Source: an uncultured Lysobacterales bacterium (lineage in GTDB: Bacteria > Pseudomonadota > Gammaproteobacteria > Xanthomonadales > SZUA-36). From it: DNA of 17,474 nucleotides. The notes beneath the pieces are model-generated. The model saw nothing but the letters and a program-made list of their open reading frames with translations, was not told the origin of the DNA and did not search any database. This document shows, piece after piece, positions 14,871 to 17,474 of this stretch; position 1 is the stretch's first letter, and each line of letters begins with the position of its first letter. The DNA lies in the NCBI GenBank assembly GCA_937995275.1, contig CALKKN010000027.1, forward strand, positions 1 to 17,474, in the 5' to 3' direction. Both the position numbers and the translations under genes were made by a program.

Positions 14871-17474
14871 TCAGAGGCTGTGGTCAACGCGCACCTCGCG
14901 CCAGCCGTCCGGAACCAGCGGATAGTACAGCGCCGCCTTGATCGGGCAATCCTCGAGCCGATGGAAGGCTGCGGCGTACCGCATCAGTTGGTCGCGGTAG
15001 CGTTCCTCCTCCCGATCCAGGAAGCCCTCGACGTCGCCACCCTCGTGGGTGCCGGTTTTGTAGTCGATGATCCAGCGCACGCCAGCCGCGTCGATGAACG
15101 TCCGGTCGACGACCAGCGCGCGCAGTTCCCCGTCGATTCGCGCAGTGATCGCGACCTCGCAGCTCGATTCCGCGTGCCGGTCCGACAGAATCCAGCGTCC
15201 GCGCTCGTCCTGCAGCGTCCGTTCGAGCGCCGTTCGCACCCGCGCGCAGGCCGCATCTAGCCCCGCAGCGGGTACCCCTTCGCGCAGCAGCATCCGGCGG
15301 ACCGCCGCTTCGAAACCGGCCGCCCCGGTCGTCTCCCCGGGGCGGGACTGCGCGATGTGCTGCAGCCAGCGATGCACCACCGTGCCGACCGCGCGCGCGG
15401 TATCCCCCGCCCATTCGTAGACCACCGCGTCCGAGCCTTCCCCGACCGGGCGGCGGACCATACCCGCGGTCGCGGGCGGCAGCGGGCATTCCCAGCCGGC
15501 CGGAAGCCGCCACCCGGACCGTGCCGGTGCCACCGCTGGGATGCCCCGCCCTTTGTCGCCAAGCTGCGGGTCGTCCGCTGCCACGGCCCCCTGGCGGGCT
15601 ACTTCCCATTCCTGCTCGACGGCCGGCCACAGCCGCGCCAACAGGCTGGCGGGTTCCACGCGCAACGACCCGTCCGACGCCACGTCCGCATGACCGATCA
15701 GGTGCAGCCGGCGCCGGGCGCGCGTGGCGGCCACGTACAGCAGGCGAACCTCCTCCAATCGGCCAATCTCCTGCTCCAGGGCCCTGATGTAGGCCGAGGT
15801 GCGCGGCTCGCCGCTGCTGCGAACAGATTTGACCGGACCGAAAAACAGCTCCGGCTTGCCGTCCTCGGCAGTCGTTTCCAGCCAGTACAAAAGCTTGCGG
15901 CCGTCGCTGCGGGGCCGTTTGCCCAGTCCGGGCAGGATCACGGTGTCGAATTCCAGTCCCTTCGCCTTGTGGATGGTCATCAACTGAAGCCGCTCGCCGG
16001 CCTGCGGATCCGGCGGGGCGTACAGCGCCTGCACCGCCTCGCACAGCCGCTCCGGCTTCAGCACCTGCCCGCTGTCCTCGAGATCTTCCAGTAGCCTGAA
16101 GAACACCTCCACGTCGTCGACCGAGGCATCGTCCCGCAAGGTCGCGGGGCCGCCGAGCGTCAGCCACAGCCCCTCGACCCAGCCGCGCATCGAAGTTCGG
16201 CCGCGGTTGTCGAGCGCCGGCTCCATGTTGCGCCAGAAGGCAGCGGCGCGAACCTGGCCGTCATCGGAAAAGCGCTGCCGACGCGCGGGATCGGCCAGCA
16301 GGTCCGGCACGGTCGTCCAGTCATCCCCGCAATCCGCGCCGGTCAGGGCATGGAGGTCAGCCAGGGCCATGCCGCACAGCGGGCCGGCCAGCAGGGCCAG
16401 CCAGCTCACCCGGTCCGCCGGGTGCAGCATGGCCAAAGCCAGCGACAGCAGGTCCATGATCGCCGGCCGATCGGCCAGCGCTCCGATTTCCAAAGCCTGG
16501 AACCGCACGCCCTCCGCCCGCAGGGCCCCGATCAGGTGCTGCAGGTGCGCTTTGCTCCGGACCAGCACGGCGGTCGTGCCGCCCGGCAGGGCACGCTCCG
16601 CAGCGCGGATGAGATCTACCGCGAGGGCCGCCTCGGCTGCGTCATCGCGGCCGACGAACGGGTGCGCGCGCGCCACGGCCCCTTCGGCAAGACCCTGGTA
16701 CGCCGCCGACGGGGCGTAGGGCACGGCCCCGGTGACCTTGTTACCTGCCCCCGGAAACACCCGCGGAAAGTGCTGGTTGACCCAGTCGATCAGGCCCTGC
16801 TCCGAGCGGAAGTTCACCACCAGTTGCAGGGGCTCGAGCGGGACCTCGCCCAGCTTTCCCTGCCAGGCATCCAGGAACAGGCCGACCTCCGCTTTGCGGA
16901 AACGGTAGATGGACTGCATGGGGTCGCCGACCAGGAACAGCGTGCGCCCGTCCCCCGGTTGCCAGCCGGCCGTCAGCCGCTGCAGCAACTCGTGCTGGAT
17001 TTGCGAGGTGTCCTGGAACTCGTCCACCAGCAGGTGCCGCAATTGGTAATCGATCCGCAACGCCAGATCGCTTGGTTCGAGGTCTTCACCCAACGCCTCC
17101 CCGGCGGCCAGCGCCGTCTCGATAAAATCAGCCTTGCCGTGGTCCCGGAAGACGACCCTGAGGTGAGCCGCCGCCGCGGCCAGTACCGAAAACAGCGCCT
17201 GCAGCAGCGACCAGTCCGCATCCGAGTACCCCGGATCCGGCAGCGCCCGGAGGCCGTGCAGGTAATTCGCCAGGTCCGTCTCCGCACCCAAAACGCCCAA
17301 CAGGGCCATCATGCGCTCTTTCGCCTGCTTTGCCGGACCCTTCCCGGCCGGGAAACCGTTCCGCACGTCCACCCTTCTGCGCCATGCTCCGTCCCGGGTC
17401 AGCAGCAGTTCGGCGAGCCCGTTCCAGGCCGGCAATCCCGCCAGCGCGGGGGGCGGCAGGCCGTCGAGCCCCAG
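14871..17474 (-). CDS. AddA/RecB-like UvrD-family helicase-nuclease (5' end outside window)
   Basis: The frame is open to the right edge (867 residues visible), so the start and Walker A motif lie outside; a TTG at 17435 is internal. Superfamily 1 helicase motifs are in order: DEFQDT (17007-17024, Mg/ATP), GDPMQSIYRFRK, VNFRS, 'MTIHKAKGLEFDTVILPGL' and 'LLYVAATRARRRLHL'. The C-terminus carries a RecB/AddA nuclease signature, 'LVVDRTFIDAAGVRWIIDYKTG' followed by 'YRDQLMRYA', with the usual Asp, Asp, Lys and Gln-Tyr. Such proteins process DNA double-strand ends together with a partner nuclease-helicase (AddB/RexB or RecC), whose gene would be expected further upstream, outside the window. Whether it is AddA or RecB proper cannot be settled from this part. 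Its stop is 55 bases from the trxC operator palindrome. Confidence 0.9.
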   Translation of the reverse strand: MGLDGLPPPALAGLPAWNGLAELLLTRDGAWRRRVDVRNGFPAGKGPAKQAKERMMALLGVLGAETDLANYLHGLRALPDPGYSDADWSLLQALFSVLAAAAAHLRVVFRDHGKADFIETALAAGEALGEDLEPSDLALRIDYQLRHLLVDEFQDTSQIQHELLQRLTAGWQPGDGRTLFLVGDPMQSIYRFRKAEVGLFLDAWQGKLGEVPLEPLQLVVNFRSEQGLIDWVNQHFPRVFPGAGNKVTGAVPYAPSAAYQGLAEGAVARAHPFVGRDDAAEAALAVDLIRAAERALPGGTTAVLVRSKAHLQHLIGALRAEGVRFQALEIGALADRPAIMDLLSLALAMLHPADRVSWLALLAGPLCGMALADLHALTGADCGDDWTTVPDLLADPARRQRFSDDGQVRAAAFWRNMEPALDNRGRTSMRGWVEGLWLTLGGPATLRDDASVDDVEVFFRLLEDLEDSGQVLKPERLCEAVQALYAPPDPQAGERLQLMTIHKAKGLEFDTVILPGLGKRPRSDGRKLLYWLETTAEDGKPELFFGPVKSVRSSGEPRTSAYIRALEQEIGRLEEVRLLYVAATRARRRLHLIGHADVASDGSLRVEPASLLARLWPAVEQEWEVARQGAVAADDPQLGDKGRGIPAVAPARSGWRLPAGWECPLPPATAGMVRRPVGEGSDAVVYEWAGDTARAVGTVVHRWLQHIAQSRPGETTGAAGFEAAVRRMLLREGVPAAGLDAACARVRTALERTLQDERGRWILSDRHAESSCEVAITARIDGELRALVVDRTFIDAAGVRWIIDYKTGTHEGGDVEGFLDREEERYRDQLMRYAAAFHRLEDCPIKAALYYPLVPDGWREVRVDHSL

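Overview
The window is GC-rich, single-copy bacterial chromosome with tightly packed genes, proteobacterial lipoboxes and outer-membrane features. Thioredoxin 2 with a zinc ribbon, an AddA/RecB-type helicase-nuclease, and a TPR protein with the 'ELKRR..RVAAAY' membrane N-terminus all fit a gammaproteobacterium of the Woeseia/Wenzhouxiangella/Chromatiales kind. That placement is inference. No tRNA, rRNA, CRISPR array or insertion sequence was seen, and no gene-free stretch exceeds 300 bases.

Layout. Positions 1-2147 (+ strand) hold the end of a DUF2490-like outer-membrane barrel gene and a TPR/FlgO-like membrane protein gene split by a one-base frameshift. This part is clearly less GC-rich than the rest. 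Positions 2276-4652 (- strand) look like an operon: a D-2-hydroxyacid dehydrogenase, a short-chain dehydrogenase, then a META-domain (HslJ-like) lipoprotein. A divergent gene at 4936-6450 (+) encodes an exported serine hydrolase of the class C beta-lactamase fold. Positions 6465-7504 (-) carry a two-domain VOC (glyoxalase-fold) lipoprotein whose stop overlaps the start of a 58-residue lipoprotein.

The centre of interest is 7668-13790 (-), one uninterrupted 2040-residue gene with an architecture I do not recognise. It has an N-terminal membrane domain with an HELGH metalloprotease (M50-like) motif. Next comes an enolase whose barrel domain precedes its N-terminal domain (a circular permutation), with every catalytic residue I could align retained. 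About 720 mostly helical residues of unknown function follow. At the end lie the ATP-grasp and phosphohistidine domains of pyruvate phosphate dikinase, without the PEP/pyruvate barrel that normally ends that enzyme. It therefore joins two enzymes that meet at phosphoenolpyruvate to a membrane anchor or protease.

Divergent from it, a well-formed sigma-54 type -24/-12 promoter lies before a small membrane protein (14026-14280, +). This converges across a strong hairpin on trxC (14314-14757, -), which has an AT-rich 11-base perfect inverted repeat over its promoter. The window ends inside an AddA/RecB-like helicase-nuclease gene (14871 to the right edge, -).
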